DNA of 39,734 nt, from positions 1 through 39,734 of the forward strand of contig JAEEUB010000007.1 in assembly GCA_016286785.1 (NCBI GenBank), read 5' to 3'. The first letter of the stretch is position 1. Every line of letters starts with the position of its first letter. Under the pieces are notes generated by a model, which was not told the DNA's origin, did no database searches, and saw nothing but the letters and a program-made list of their open reading frames with translations. The translations under genes were made by a program, and so were the position numbers. This document shows, piece after piece, positions 8,767 to 18,204 of the stretch. Source of the stretch: Candidatus Saccharimonadota bacterium. Its GTDB lineage: Bacteria > Patescibacteriota > Saccharimonadia > Saccharimonadales > Saccharimonadaceae.

Positions 8767-11505
8767 ATGGCAAAAAAGTTATCAGGGGCGATTTTGCCGT
8801 CTAAATCTTCTAAGACAAAGAGGACAAAGACGAAAAAATCATCCAAAAAAACTGCGAGAAAAAATTTAAATTTGTATTCAAGTTTGGTTTATAACCATCA
8901 GGAGCGTAAAGAGGCAAATTCGAGGCGTCGTGCCGAAGAATTAGCGAAACTGCCAAAAGAACCGGTTAAGCGTTTTTTTGCGCGTTTGCATCCCAAGCGC
9001 GTGTTTAAATGGTGGTTTTCATGGCGTGGGCAAAAAGCAATACTAAAGTTTTTTGCAGCCAGTATTTTAATCATAATTATTTTTATCGGCGGCCTTTTCT
9101 TATATTACAAGAAAGATCTCGATGAAATCCGCTTAGATGAGATGACGATTTCGGAAACCGTGAATACTTATTTAGACCGAAATGGTGTTGTGCTGTGGAA
9201 AGATACTGGAACGGAAGATTATCGTCTCGTAGTGAATGGTGATGAAATCGCAGAATCTATGCGTCAGGCAACTATTGCAATTGAAGATAGAAATTTCTAT
9301 AGTCATATTGGCGTTGATTTTAGCGCTCTTATTCGTGCGACTTTTTCAACACTAACCGGAAGAGGCGTGCAGGGTGGTTCAACATTGACTCAACAGCTTA
9401 TAAAACAGGTTTATTTTTCTGATGAAGCAGCTAGTGAAAACCGTGGTGGCTTAACTCGTAAGATTAAAGAGTTAATTCTAGCGATTGAACTTGAGAAAAT
9501 GTACAATAAGGAACAAATCCTTACGATGTATCTTAATCAATCTCCATATGGTGGTCGCCGAAATGGCGTGGAGTCTGCGGCGCAAACTTATTTTGGCAAG
9601 TCTGCCAAGGATCTTACGCTCGCTGAGTCAGCGTTGCTTGCAGCCATTCCAAATAACCCGGGCGTACTTAATCCTTATAACACCTATGGTAATGAAATGT
9701 TGATTGAGCGTCAACATAAGGTGCTTGATTCGATGGTGCAAATGGGCTATATTACGGAAGCTGAGGCTAACGAGGCTAAAGAAGTTGCTATTCTTGAGAC
9801 AGTACGACCAGAATCTAATCAATACGCAAACATGCTGGCGCCGCATTTTGTGCTCGAAGTTCGCTCTCAATTAGAGGATAAATATGGAATTAAGACAATG
9901 AGGGCTGGTGGTTGGACGATTAAAACAACTCTGGATTACCGAGCTCAAAAGATTGCCGAGGAAGCGGTGGCTCTCGGTAGGGAGCATACTTACAAGAATA
10001 ATAGCGATAATATTGCTCTTGTTTCTGTTGATGTGGAGACTTCTCAGATTATGGCGATGGTTGGTTCGGTGGATTTCTTCAATGAATCTTATGGCGAGCT
10101 AAATGTAACGGCCGATTCTTTGATTGAGCCTGGTTCGTCTATTAAGCCGATTTTGGATTATACTCCACTGTTCATGGAACGCGATGGAATGAATTTTGGT
10201 CCTGGGTCCGTACTGAGAGACGAAAATATTAATTATATTTATTGTGCTGGAGCAGCTGGTGCTTGTGATCTTGGAAATGCTACTGGAAATTTCTTTGGTA
10301 ATGTGACGATTCGTTTTTCGCTTGGCCACTCGCTTAATATTGCGGCAGTAAAAGCACTTTATATTAATGGTATCGATAATTCACTTGAGGTGGCGCACGC
10401 ACTTGGCGACAAAACATATTGTGATGGGCGTGAGGGATATGGACTATCAATTGCGATTGGTTCTGGTTGTAACGTCCGCATGGTGGAGCACGCCAATGCC
10501 TATGCTTCCCTTGCTCGTGGTGGTACATATAAAGATTTATCATATATCCTTGAAGTAAAGAATTCTTCGGGTGAAGTAATAGAAAACTGGACCGATAGTG
10601 AGGGTACGCGCGTTGTGGACGACCAGGTTGCCTATATGATTTCTAGTATTCTAAGTGATCCGGGCGCTCGTTGGTTTAATAATGAAGGATTTGTGGTTCC
10701 TGATGTATGGACTGCTACTAAAACTGGAACTACCACTACAACGAATTCTGCAGTTACGAAGGATTCGTTAATCGAAAGCTATTCTACTGCTCTTTCGACT
10801 TTTGTATGGAATGGTAATCATGATGGTTCTGGCCTCGCTTCAAATACCAATGATATAGTGCGTTACACGGTTGGAAACTATATGGAGCGTGTTCACAAGG
10901 AAGTTTACGAGCCGGATGGACGTTGGCATTATGGTGATCAGCCGGTGCGTCCTGCTGGAATTCAAACACTGGCGGTTAATGGGCGTACGGATATTTGGCC
11001 GAGTTGGTTTAATGCTGCAAAAAATTCTGGCATAGCAAAAGAAACGCTTACTTTTAATAGATATAACCATCTTCTTGCTTCTGAATGTACAAACGAAGCA
11101 TATAAGATTGAAGTTGAAGTCACTAAGGTTACGGACCCGATGACTGGCAATGCGGTTTATAACGTGCCAGAACCGTACAATAAAGACACTAAGGACACCT
11201 GCGACTATGAGCCGCCTAGGCTTTCGCTGGCAACAAGTGGCAATAAAATAATTGCTACGGTGCGACGTGGTACCTTTAATATAAAGGGTTATACTCTTTA
11301 CGTTAACGGCGTAGAACAGAACGGCATCTCACTTGGTGGCGATGGAACAGTTAATGGTTATACTTTGAAGGGTACAGAAACTTCGATTCGTCTAGTTGTT
11401 TCTGATGATTCTGGCTACACGGTTTCTGATGAAATGACATTAACGCCTAGTTCATCTAGCGGGAACGGTTCACACAGTAGTCAGCACCAGTCAACAAACC
11501 CATAG
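8767..11505 (+). CDS. Class A penicillin-binding protein (glycosyltransferase/transpeptidase)
   Basis: The bifunctional peptidoglycan synthase has 912 residues. A very basic, Lys/Ser-rich cytoplasmic tail of about 90 residues is followed by one membrane segment (about 91-114). The family 51 glycosyltransferase motifs are EDRNFYSH, GGSTLTQQ (203-210), the KELILAIELEKMY helix and ESAAQTYFGK. The transpeptidase has SSIK (S457-K460), SLN (522-524) and KTGT (652 on). A beta-rich C-terminal part and a Ser/Gly/His tail follow. It polymerises lipid II and crosslinks the stem peptides outside the membrane. It is divergent from murJ, which supplies the substrate. The start is set by the promoter position. 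Confidence 0.95.
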   Translation: MAKKLSGAILPSKSSKTKRTKTKKSSKKTARKNLNLYSSLVYNHQERKEANSRRRAEELAKLPKEPVKRFFARLHPKRVFKWWFSWRGQKAILKFFAASILIIIIFIGGLFLYYKKDLDEIRLDEMTISETVNTYLDRNGVVLWKDTGTEDYRLVVNGDEIAESMRQATIAIEDRNFYSHIGVDFSALIRATFSTLTGRGVQGGSTLTQQLIKQVYFSDEAASENRGGLTRKIKELILAIELEKMYNKEQILTMYLNQSPYGGRRNGVESAAQTYFGKSAKDLTLAESALLAAIPNNPGVLNPYNTYGNEMLIERQHKVLDSMVQMGYITEAEANEAKEVAILETVRPESNQYANMLAPHFVLEVRSQLEDKYGIKTMRAGGWTIKTTLDYRAQKIAEEAVALGREHTYKNNSDNIALVSVDVETSQIMAMVGSVDFFNESYGELNVTADSLIEPGSSIKPILDYTPLFMERDGMNFGPGSVLRDENINYIYCAGAAGACDLGNATGNFFGNVTIRFSLGHSLNIAAVKALYINGIDNSLEVAHALGDKTYCDGREGYGLSIAIGSGCNVRMVEHANAYASLARGGTYKDLSYILEVKNSSGEVIENWTDSEGTRVVDDQVAYMISSILSDPGARWFNNEGFVVPDVWTATKTGTTTTTNSAVTKDSLIESYSTALSTFVWNGNHDGSGLASNTNDIVRYTVGNYMERVHKEVYEPDGRWHYGDQPVRPAGIQTLAVNGRTDIWPSWFNAAKNSGIAKETLTFNRYNHLLASECTNEAYKIEVEVTKVTDPMTGNAVYNVPEPYNKDTKDTCDYEPPRLSLATSGNKIIATVRRGTFNIKGYTLYVNGVEQNGISLGGDGTVNGYTLKGTETSIRLVVSDDSGYTVSDEMTLTPSSSSGNGSHSSQHQSTNP

Positions 11506-11542
11506 CTAGTCGAGCTAAGAATTATAGTTTTACGTCAAATAT

Positions 11543-12223
11543 CTATTTTGAGATTTTTGCAAAAATCATTTTGCCGGCAGATGTTTCGTGAAAACGGATG
11601 AATTCTACCGTTACGACTTTGCCAATCTTTCTTGATGCGCTTTCTACTACCACCATTGTGCCATCGGGTAGATGCCCAACGCCTTGATTGCGATTCGAGC
11701 CTTTTTCTAGGATTTTCAATTTTATTTTTTCACCTGGTAAAAACTCCGTTCTAACGGCCAAAGCTAAATCATTAATGTTTAGCACGTTGATTTTTTCGGC
11801 TTCTGCGACTTTTATAAGATTATAGTCTAACGTTAAGATTGCACCTTTAGTTTTTTTAGCATATTTTAGTAGTTGTTCATCGACTTGCTTTTTCCCCTCT
11901 CCATCATCTAATATTTCGGTATTAACTTCGATTACTCGTTCTAGCTCTGATACATTATTTAGCCCAGTTCGGGCACGGGTACGTTTTTCGTTATCTTTAC
12001 TATCCGCAAGAAGCTGCAACTCTCTTAGTACGCTCTTTAGAATGATTAGATCAGAGTCTATAAAGCCGGTTCTTGCAATATTTAATATGCGGCCATCGAT
12101 TAGGGCGGAAGTATCCACAAAAATTTTACGACTATTGTTTCTTGATGGGTGATGGTTTTTTATGACGATGTATGTGGTCTCTGCCAAAATGGCCAGGGCG
12201 ATTATTAAAATATAAAATTCCAT
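11543..12223 (-). CDS. PIN/TRAM domain membrane protein (YacL-like)
   Basis: 226 residues: one N-terminal membrane segment, then a PIN nuclease-fold domain (VDTSALIDGRI, LRELQLLAD, LTLDYNL with the expected acidic residues) and a C-terminal TRAM domain (from GVGHLPDGTMV). This order matches the YacL/PilT-like family of Gram-positive bacteria, whose exact role is poorly defined; RNA binding or cleavage is likely from the domains. The start at 12223 (MEFYIL) was preferred over ATG 12232 because TGATATAAT covers 12231-12239 and leaves 7 nt before this ATG, a leaderless arrangement. Confidence 0.85.
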   Translation of the reverse strand: MEFYILIIALAILAETTYIVIKNHHPSRNNSRKIFVDTSALIDGRILNIARTGFIDSDLIILKSVLRELQLLADSKDNEKRTRARTGLNNVSELERVIEVNTEILDDGEGKKQVDEQLLKYAKKTKGAILTLDYNLIKVAEAEKINVLNINDLALAVRTEFLPGEKIKLKILEKGSNRNQGVGHLPDGTMVVVESASRKIGKVVTVEFIRFHETSAGKMIFAKISK

Positions 12224-12230
12224 AGAATGC

Positions 12231-12236
12231 ATTATA
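12231..12236 (-). promoter_or_regulatory. Leaderless promoter of the PIN/TRAM gene
   Basis: Minus-strand TATAAT preceded by TGA, 7 nt before the ATG. It lies on the last codons and stop of the phosphoketolase C-part (ATG ATA TAA), so the promoter is embedded in coding sequence. Confidence 0.7.
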
Positions 12237-13383
12237 TCATATCGGTACCATATTTCACGGCGTGGGCATGGTTTTCAGATAATGACGTTTCATATTCTGA
12301 TACTAAATAGTCAAGCTTTAAAACCTTTGCTACGTCTAGCGCTAAATCATAGCGTGATGCTGCATTTTTTCTTAACATTTCGAACGGTGTAGTGGTTGAG
12401 CCTTCTTCGTTAAATCCGTGCACTCTGAGTCTTCTTCTTTCGGTATAATTTTCCAGAATGTTTTCTAGGGTTTCTGGATATCCATGGAAATTTGCAATAA
12501 TTGGTTTGTCTTTCGTGAAGAGCTTTTCAAATTCTGTCTTATTGAGCTTATTATTAGTGGTTCCAATTCCGCGATACGACAGTGCATCGATATAGACGAA
12601 ACGAATTTTGATTTCTGGAATATCGTGACTTAATATTCTAATTGCTTCGATGGCTTCGTTTGCTACGATATCTCCACAAGCTGCAAAAATAAAATCCGGT
12701 TCGGCGTCTGGTTTCATGATTCTTGCTCCAGAGATTTTAGAATCTACGCCACTAGGGTTAAGTCGTCTAGGATGTTCGTTCTTATCAAATGTTGTAAGAT
12801 TTACAACATTGTTTGATTCGATCATGAATTTATAGACTTGTTCTGTGGCAATATCATCAATTGGAAAGATGCAGTTTGCCATGTTAGAAGGGATGCTAAG
12901 CAAAGTACTAATAAGCGCTGGACTTTGATGGGTAAAACCATTGTGATCTTGCCTCCAGCAAGTTGAGGTAGATAGTAAATTTACAGCTGGAATGGGTTTT
13001 CTCCACGAAATTTTTTCGGACTGCTTGATAAATTTGATATGTTGCAAGAGCTGTGCGGTAATAATGGGATAGAAGGCTTCGTAGCTTCCCATCATTGCTT
13101 TTTCGCCGTTCATGAGGTGGCCGGTCATGGTCGAAAATAGAACATTTTCGGACAGCATCTCTATAATTCGTCCGTTTGATGCCTCGGGTAAATCCCACGG
13201 TTTTTGGACGAGGTTTCCCCATGCACGTTTTTCAACGTCAAAGATTTGATCAAATCTATTGGAGGTCGTTTCATCAGGAGAGAAGAAATAGAAGTGAGGA
13301 TCTTTTTTAAATTCTTCACTAAGTAAGCTACCGATTCTTTTTGCACTGGAGAATAGTGGCTCTTTATTACCTTTATTCGTCAT
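12232..13383 (-). CDS. xfp: Phosphoketolase, C-terminal part (separate polypeptide)
   Basis: 383 residues corresponding to the second half of xylulose-5-phosphate/fructose-6-phosphate phosphoketolase. Family motifs are present: FSPDETTSNR with the conserved Glu, WRKPIPAVNLL, WRQDHNGFTHQSP and EGSTTTPFEMLRKN. With its partner it would form the ThDP site and split xylulose-5-phosphate to acetyl phosphate and glyceraldehyde-3-phosphate. The start at 13383 (MTNKGNKE) has AAGGAG 4 nt upstream and overlaps the partner gene by 11 nt in another frame. Phosphoketolases are normally one chain of about 800 residues; here the break falls in the interdomain linker, part of which is gone, which argues for true fission over a sequencing error. 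Confidence 0.9.
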   Translation of the reverse strand: MTNKGNKEPLFSSAKRIGSLLSEEFKKDPHFYFFSPDETTSNRFDQIFDVEKRAWGNLVQKPWDLPEASNGRIIEMLSENVLFSTMTGHLMNGEKAMMGSYEAFYPIITAQLLQHIKFIKQSEKISWRKPIPAVNLLSTSTCWRQDHNGFTHQSPALISTLLSIPSNMANCIFPIDDIATEQVYKFMIESNNVVNLTTFDKNEHPRRLNPSGVDSKISGARIMKPDAEPDFIFAACGDIVANEAIEAIRILSHDIPEIKIRFVYIDALSYRGIGTTNNKLNKTEFEKLFTKDKPIIANFHGYPETLENILENYTERRRLRVHGFNEEGSTTTPFEMLRKNAASRYDLALDVAKVLKLDYLVSEYETSLSENHAHAVKYGTDMI

Positions 13384-14317
13384 GGGTCTCCTTTTTAAGG
13401 CCAAGTAGCTCTTCTAGATTATCTGGCTTAAGCCACTTTAGCCACCTTTCCAATTCTTTTAGCTCTTGCTCGCTAGTCTTAGGGTTTTTTAATGGTATTT
13501 GATGGGCTTCGTGGTAACGATTAGGGCCACCGAATCCCTTTTCGCTTTTTAGAATAAAGAAGGGCGAGTTGGCCTTTTCGTTTAATACCATTTGAAAATC
13601 TTCGGGATCATTGCTGTCTATTACGCGTGGAGTAAAGCCAAAGCCTCGTATTAATTCAAGTAATTCTCTTTCTGATTTTCTGGCATAGATTGAGGGGGCG
13701 GAAATCTTGTATCCATTTAGATGTAAAATGGGCAAAACTTTGCCATTATTTTTATCACTTAATAGGTCGTTAAGGTTCAAAGAATCAATCGCCGTTGCGG
13801 TTTCTAGTTCGCCGTCGCCGATTAAGACTGCTATGGTTTTTTCGGGGTGACCTAAGCTGAATCCATATGCGTTTGCAAGCGCATAACCAAGCTCTCCGCC
13901 CTCGGTGATTACGCCTGGAGTAATGGGGCTGGCGTGGCTTGGAAACCCGTCTGGCCAGGAAAAGTTTTTGCATAGATAGGCGAGCCCAGCTTTACTTATA
14001 GTTGCTTTTTGGTCAATTTTTTCTAACTCTTTATCTAGCCAGAGGTTAGCATTTAATGCCGGAAACCCGTGTCCTGGACCTAGTATGAAGGAAAAGTCTG
14101 GGTCGTCTTGGTATTTAGCTTTTAGATTTGCGTAAGCTACATTAATTCCGTGGCAAGTGCCCCAGTGACCAAGCAATCTAGGCTTAATATCTTCGTGTTT
14201 GAGCTCGCGAGCTAATAAAAAATTCTCTTGTAGGTATAGCTGCGCAACGCAAAGATAATCGCATAGCTTGATGCGTTCCTTAATCTGGTTAATTTCGGCA
14301 ATACCCACCGCTTCCAT
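13373..14317 (-). CDS. xfp: Phosphoketolase, N-terminal part (separate polypeptide)
   Basis: 314 residues corresponding to the ThDP-diphosphate-binding half of phosphoketolase. It has HWGTCHG, GPGHGFPA, SHASPITPG, EGGELGYAL, the Mg/ThDP motif GDGELETA and LHLNGYKI. The chain ends soon after the AHQIPL region, where the usual single-chain enzyme continues into a linker. The downstream gene carries the rest. The start has no ribosome binding site, but TGCTATACT lies 6 nt before the ATG, so the mRNA is probably leaderless; the downstream half has its own good ribosome binding site. Combined length is about 697 residues against about 800 for single-chain enzymes. Confidence 0.9.
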   Translation of the reverse strand: MEAVGIAEINQIKERIKLCDYLCVAQLYLQENFLLARELKHEDIKPRLLGHWGTCHGINVAYANLKAKYQDDPDFSFILGPGHGFPALNANLWLDKELEKIDQKATISKAGLAYLCKNFSWPDGFPSHASPITPGVITEGGELGYALANAYGFSLGHPEKTIAVLIGDGELETATAIDSLNLNDLLSDKNNGKVLPILHLNGYKISAPSIYARKSERELLELIRGFGFTPRVIDSNDPEDFQMVLNEKANSPFFILKSEKGFGGPNRYHEAHQIPLKNPKTSEQELKELERWLKWLKPDNLEELLGLKKETHDE

Positions 14318-14323
14318 ATTATA

Positions 14324-14329
14324 AGTATA
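14324..14329 (-). promoter_or_regulatory. Leaderless promoter of the split phosphoketolase genes
   Basis: Minus-strand TATACT preceded by TGC, exactly 6 nt before the ATG of the N-part gene. Confidence 0.7.
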
Positions 14330-14354
14330 GCATAACTAGTAATGTAACTCTAGT

Positions 14355-16379
14355 TTAGGATGTCTTCTTACCTTCCATAAAATCTTTGATTCTTGCCACT
14401 TCGTCACGCAGGGCTGCTGCGCGTTCGAATTCTAGATTTGCTGCTGCAAGTTGCATTTCGGAAGACAGTTGCTTAATTAATGCAGGTAGTTCATCTTTTG
14501 GAATTCGTTTAACATCTAGCTTATTTTCCTTTTCTTTTTCAGGAATGATCGCTCTTAGCCCCATAGATATTTCTTTTTGAACTGAGTGGGGTGTAATGCC
14601 GTGCTTTTCATTATATTCTTTTTGAATCTCGCGACGTCGATTAGTCTCCGTGATTGCTTTTTCCATGCTTTCGGTGATGAAGTTGGCATACATAATTACT
14701 TTCCCTTCTTCATGTCTGGCGGCTCGCCCGATGGTTTGAATCAATGCAGATTCGGAACGTAGAAACCCTTCCTTGTCGGCATCTAAGATTGCAACGAGGG
14801 ATACTTCTGGAAGATCTAGTCCTTCACGCAAAAGATTAATTCCTACCAGTACGTCGTAGACGCCTTCGCGCAGATCTCGTAGAATATCGCCGCGCTCTAA
14901 GGTATCAATATCGGAATGAATATAGGCGGTCTTTACTCCTCGCTCTTTAAGATGGTCGGTCAAATCTTCGGCCATCCGCTTGGTTAAAGTTGTGATTAGT
15001 GTTCTTTGGCCTTTGGCGATTCTTTTGTCAATTTCCTCCATTAAATCATCTATTTGCCCATCTGAACTTCTGACTTCAATATCTGGGTCAAGTAGTCCGG
15101 TCGGCCGAATGACTTGCTCGGCTGGTTTTGGTGAAACCTCTAGTTCGTATTCTCCTGGTGTTGCGGAAACATAAATGGCTTGATTAATATGTTTTTGAAA
15201 CTCTCCGTAGGTGAGTGGGCGATTATCGAGCGCGCTTGGTAATCTAAAACCATAATCAACCAGAGTTAGTTTTCTGGCATGATCGCCATTATACATCCCG
15301 CGTACTTGCGGTAAGGTCATATGTGATTCGTCGACGATAAGCAAAAAATCTTTTGGAAAGAAGTCGAGCAAAGTTGCCGGTGGTTCCCCTGGTTTTCGCC
15401 CGTCTAAGTGTCTAGAATAATTTTCAATCCCCTTTACGAAGCCAGTTTCTTTCAGCATTTCTAAATCGTATTTAGTTCTTTGTGATAATCTTTGAGCTTC
15501 TAGATACTTTTGGTGTTTCTCGAAGTACTTTAGTCTATCTTCGTATTCGGCTCTAATTGTAATAAGGGCTTTTTCTAGTTGGTCCATCGGCGTTGCGTAA
15601 TGGGTGTTTGGAAAAATATGTACATGGTCTGGTTTTTCGCGCAGCTCAAAAGTTAATGGATCGACAATCTTTACTTCCTCTAACGTGTCGAATCCAAATT
15701 CGAACCGATAAGCATATTCTCCATTTGCGGGGTACAAATCAATAGTATCGCCTATAACTCGAAAGTTTCCGCGTTCAAATGCTAGGTCGTTTCGATGATA
15801 TTGCATACTAACAAGCCGGCGGATAAAATCAAGCTGAGCAAGTGGCAATAGCGAGGATTTTTGTTCTGAATCGATTAGCCATCCGTTTTTAGTTTTCCAG
15901 ATTGGTAAAGACATTTCCTCGTAGTGTGCCGGCGAACCGATACCGTAGATACAGGAAACAGACGACACCACGATTACATCGCGGCGTGTAAGAAGTGCTT
16001 CGGTTGCGCCATGCCTTAATCGGTCAATTTCGTCATTAATTGCCGAATCTTTTTCGATATATGTGTCGGTGGAGGCAATGTAGGCTTCTGGTTGATAATA
16101 ATCAAAATAACTAACAAAATAATGTACTTCGTTTTCTGGGAAAAAGTCACGGAATTCCGAATACAGCTGTGCGGCTAAGGTTTTATTATGTGCCAGAATT
16201 AAAGTCGGTCGCCCTGTTTTTTCGATAATATTGGCCATGGTAAAAGTTTTGCCTGACCCAGTTACGCCAAGCAGGGTTTGCTCGTGGACGCCGGCATTTA
16301 TCCCGTCTACGAGCTGCCTTATTGCTTTAGGTTGGTCGCCAGTCGGCTGATATTTGGATACAAGTTTAAACTTAGCCAT
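14355..16379 (-). CDS. uvrB: Excinuclease ABC subunit B
   Basis: A full-length UvrB of 674 residues. Walker A GVTGSGKT (38-45), the beta-hairpin region with [20 protein letters not shown], helicase motifs ending in QTIGRAARH and a C-terminal UVR motif ([13 protein letters not shown]) are all visible. It verifies DNA damage after UvrA loading and recruits UvrC. The partner uvrC at 29644-30912 is shortened at its C-terminus. Transcription probably begins at the start codon: TGTTATAAT lies 7 nt upstream and no ribosome binding site is seen. Confidence 0.98.
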   Translation of the reverse strand: MAKFKLVSKYQPTGDQPKAIRQLVDGINAGVHEQTLLGVTGSGKTFTMANIIEKTGRPTLILAHNKTLAAQLYSEFRDFFPENEVHYFVSYFDYYQPEAYIASTDTYIEKDSAINDEIDRLRHGATEALLTRRDVIVVSSVSCIYGIGSPAHYEEMSLPIWKTKNGWLIDSEQKSSLLPLAQLDFIRRLVSMQYHRNDLAFERGNFRVIGDTIDLYPANGEYAYRFEFGFDTLEEVKIVDPLTFELREKPDHVHIFPNTHYATPMDQLEKALITIRAEYEDRLKYFEKHQKYLEAQRLSQRTKYDLEMLKETGFVKGIENYSRHLDGRKPGEPPATLLDFFPKDFLLIVDESHMTLPQVRGMYNGDHARKLTLVDYGFRLPSALDNRPLTYGEFQKHINQAIYVSATPGEYELEVSPKPAEQVIRPTGLLDPDIEVRSSDGQIDDLMEEIDKRIAKGQRTLITTLTKRMAEDLTDHLKERGVKTAYIHSDIDTLERGDILRDLREGVYDVLVGINLLREGLDLPEVSLVAILDADKEGFLRSESALIQTIGRAARHEEGKVIMYANFITESMEKAITETNRRREIQKEYNEKHGITPHSVQKEISMGLRAIIPEKEKENKLDVKRIPKDELPALIKQLSSEMQLAAANLEFERAAALRDEVARIKDFMEGKKTS

Positions 16380-16386
16380 ATTTACT

Positions 16387-16392
16387 ATTATA
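16387..16392 (-). promoter_or_regulatory. Leaderless promoter of uvrB
   Basis: Minus-strand TATAAT preceded by TGT, 7 nt before the uvrB ATG. The 22-bp direct repeats at 16423-16466 lie about 30-70 bp upstream. Confidence 0.75.
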
Positions 16393-16422
16393 ACACCTAG
16401 GTGATAATATTTCTGATTGGTC

Positions 16423-16466
16423 GTTTGCGCTCGATTAGGGTGCCGTTTCTGCTCGATTAGAGTACC
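16423..16466. repeat. Two 22-bp direct repeats between uvrB and the DUF167 gene
   Basis: Two adjacent 22-mers beginning GTTT and sharing GCTCGATTAG match at about 18 of 22 positions. The period is close to two DNA turns. They sit between two divergent promoters, as an operator would. No known LexA box was recognised. Confidence 0.6.
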
Positions 16467-16473
16467 CTTATGT

Positions 16474-16479
16474 TATAAT
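16474..16479 (+). promoter_or_regulatory. -10 of the DUF167 gene
   Basis: TATAAT preceded by TGT, 10 nt before the ATG at 16490; the leader would be 3-4 nt, without a ribosome binding site. Confidence 0.6.
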
Positions 16480-16489
16480 AAAAGCCAAT

Positions 16490-16705
16490 ATGAGATATCA
16501 AATAGTAGTTAAGCCAGGGTCTTCACGGGAAAAAATTGTGGAGACTAGTCCTGGCGAATTGACTGTTTATCTTCGCGCAAAGCCTCATGATGGCGAAGCT
16601 AATGCTGCCCTTTTTAAGGCGCTCTCGAAATATTTTAGTGTTCCAAAAACTTCGATTACTATTGTTCGTGGCCAAAAATCCCGTGTTAAGATAATAGATT
16701 TGTGA
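16490..16705 (+). CDS. DUF167 (YggU-type) family protein
   Basis: A 71-residue protein with the typical YggU pattern: [11 protein letters not shown] near the start, [14 protein letters not shown] in the middle, and [12 protein letters not shown] at the end. The family is widespread, small and basic; its biochemical role is not established. The gene is convergent with lysS and its stop codon abuts the lysS stop with no base between them. Confidence 0.9.
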   Translation: MRYQIVVKPGSSREKIVETSPGELTVYLRAKPHDGEANAALFKALSKYFSVPKTSITIVRGQKSRVKIIDL

Positions 16706-18157
16706 TTAATCTTCCTTAGATTTTAAAGTTGGAAATGGCACAGCTTCGCGGCCAGATACACCTTCAAGTAGCCAAAAGTTTCTTTCGCTATTTCCCCATC
16801 CGCAAGCGGGTGGCATACCGTACTCTAACATCTCCACAAAGTCCATATCTAGCATTTGAGCTTCTTCATCTCCTGCGTCGCGTGCTGCTTGTTGCTCTTT
16901 GAATCTGTCGAGCTGGTCAAGTGGGTCGTTTAACTCAGAGAAGCCGTTCCCCATTTCGGTGCCGGCAATCACGGGATGGAAGCGTTCGGTAACCAGAGGG
17001 TTTTTAGTTGATTTTTTAGCGAGGGGAGACAAGCTAAGTGGTTCTTCGATTACCCAATATGGTCCGGCCGAAGTTTTACGTATTAATTTCCAGACGTGGT
17101 CGATTAGATGTGGAGTGGTCATATCAAAGTTGGACACTACGCCGTTTTCTTTTAGAATCTGAATTAGCTGCTCTCTATCGGGATTAAACACATCTACATC
17201 GTATTTTTCGCGCAGTAAATCGGCGTATTTATACCGCGGCCATTCGCAATCTAAATTAATATCAAAGCCGCCAACTTTAAAATGCAAGGTTCCCCATGTT
17301 TTTAGACAGACGTATTTCATCATTTCCTCGTAAAACTTAATGCCGTCTTCGTAGTTTTCGTAGGCCGCATAGGCCTCGAAGGCGACATGCTCTGGAAGGT
17401 GCTCATCGTCTACGCCTTCATTCCTAAAACGTGGACCAATGTCATATACTTTTTCGAATCCTCCGCCAAGTAGTCTTTTTAGCGGTAATTCGTGCGAAAT
17501 ACGAAGATAAAAATCTTCATCTAGCGCATTCATGTGTGTAATAAACGGATTTGCGTCTGCGCCGCCAGTGGTGTGTTCTAGAACTGGAATGTTTATTTCT
17601 ATAAAACCATGTGAATTCATAAAGTCTCTTGTAGCTTGCCAAAACTTAGAGCGCCTAACCAGACGTTCTCTTACTTCGGGATTGACGTTCATATCTACGT
17701 AGCGTCTTCGGTAACGTTCTTCCTTGTTAGTGAATTTTTCTGGTAAAGGACGAAGCGATTTAGTAAGCAACCTAACGAAGTCAGCGAATACCGAAATTTC
17801 GCCGGTCTGGGTCTTATCGACGATGCCTTTTGCTTCGATAAAATCACCTATATCAAGGAGTTTTAATTCTTTTGCGCCAAACATGTTTTCTGGTGTGGCG
17901 TTTTGTGATGATTTCATGAAAATTTGCACTGCACCAGTGTAATCTTGTAGCTTAATAAAAGCTAGTTTCCCGAAGGAGCGGATGGCGGTAATTCTGCCAA
18001 CTACAGTGACTTCTTGCCCCTTCTTTTCATCGTAATGATTAATAACTTCAGCTATTTTGCAGTTTCGGTTGCTTTTTGATGGAAAAGGATCGATGCCCTT
18101 TTTTCTGATTTCTTCTAGTTTGCGTAATCTTTCGTTTCTATAATCTTCGAGTAACAT
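16706..18157 (-). CDS. lysS: Lysyl-tRNA synthetase, class II
   Basis: 483 residues. An N-terminal OB-fold anticodon-binding domain (VTVVGRITAIRSFGKLAFIKL) leads into a class IIb catalytic domain with motif 2 FRNEG and the EYGMPPACG segment. It charges tRNA-Lys in the cytoplasm. Motif 3 is unusual: most LysRS enzymes have GLGIGIDR, here the DNA gives GWGNSER, one residue shorter, then a RE-V-FP tail; the class-defining Arg remains. TGTTATAAT lies 7 nt before the ATG, predicting a leaderless mRNA. Confidence 0.95.
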   Translation of the reverse strand: MLLEDYRNERLRKLEEIRKKGIDPFPSKSNRNCKIAEVINHYDEKKGQEVTVVGRITAIRSFGKLAFIKLQDYTGAVQIFMKSSQNATPENMFGAKELKLLDIGDFIEAKGIVDKTQTGEISVFADFVRLLTKSLRPLPEKFTNKEERYRRRYVDMNVNPEVRERLVRRSKFWQATRDFMNSHGFIEINIPVLEHTTGGADANPFITHMNALDEDFYLRISHELPLKRLLGGGFEKVYDIGPRFRNEGVDDEHLPEHVAFEAYAAYENYEDGIKFYEEMMKYVCLKTWGTLHFKVGGFDINLDCEWPRYKYADLLREKYDVDVFNPDREQLIQILKENGVVSNFDMTTPHLIDHVWKLIRKTSAGPYWVIEEPLSLSPLAKKSTKNPLVTERFHPVIAGTEMGNGFSELNDPLDQLDRFKEQQAARDAGDEEAQMLDMDFVEMLEYGMPPACGWGNSERNFWLLEGVSGREAVPFPTLKSKED

Positions 18158-18164
18158 GTTATAT

Positions 18165-18170
18165 ATTATA
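18165..18170 (-). promoter_or_regulatory. Leaderless promoter of lysS
   Basis: Minus-strand TATAAT preceded by TGT, exactly 7 nt before the lysS ATG. Confidence 0.75.
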
Positions 18171-18204
18171 ACATAAAAACAGAACTTTGTATGGGGATGC
18201 TAAA

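Noticed and set aside
11506-11542. Terminator between the convergent PBP and PIN/TRAM genes
   Set aside because: Only a 5-bp TAGCT/AGCTA stem without an adjacent T-run is visible; too weak to call.
13373-13404. Frameshift error as explanation of the two phosphoketolase genes
   Set aside because: The second gene has its own ribosome binding site and the interdomain linker is missing, so one base change would not restore a normal enzyme.
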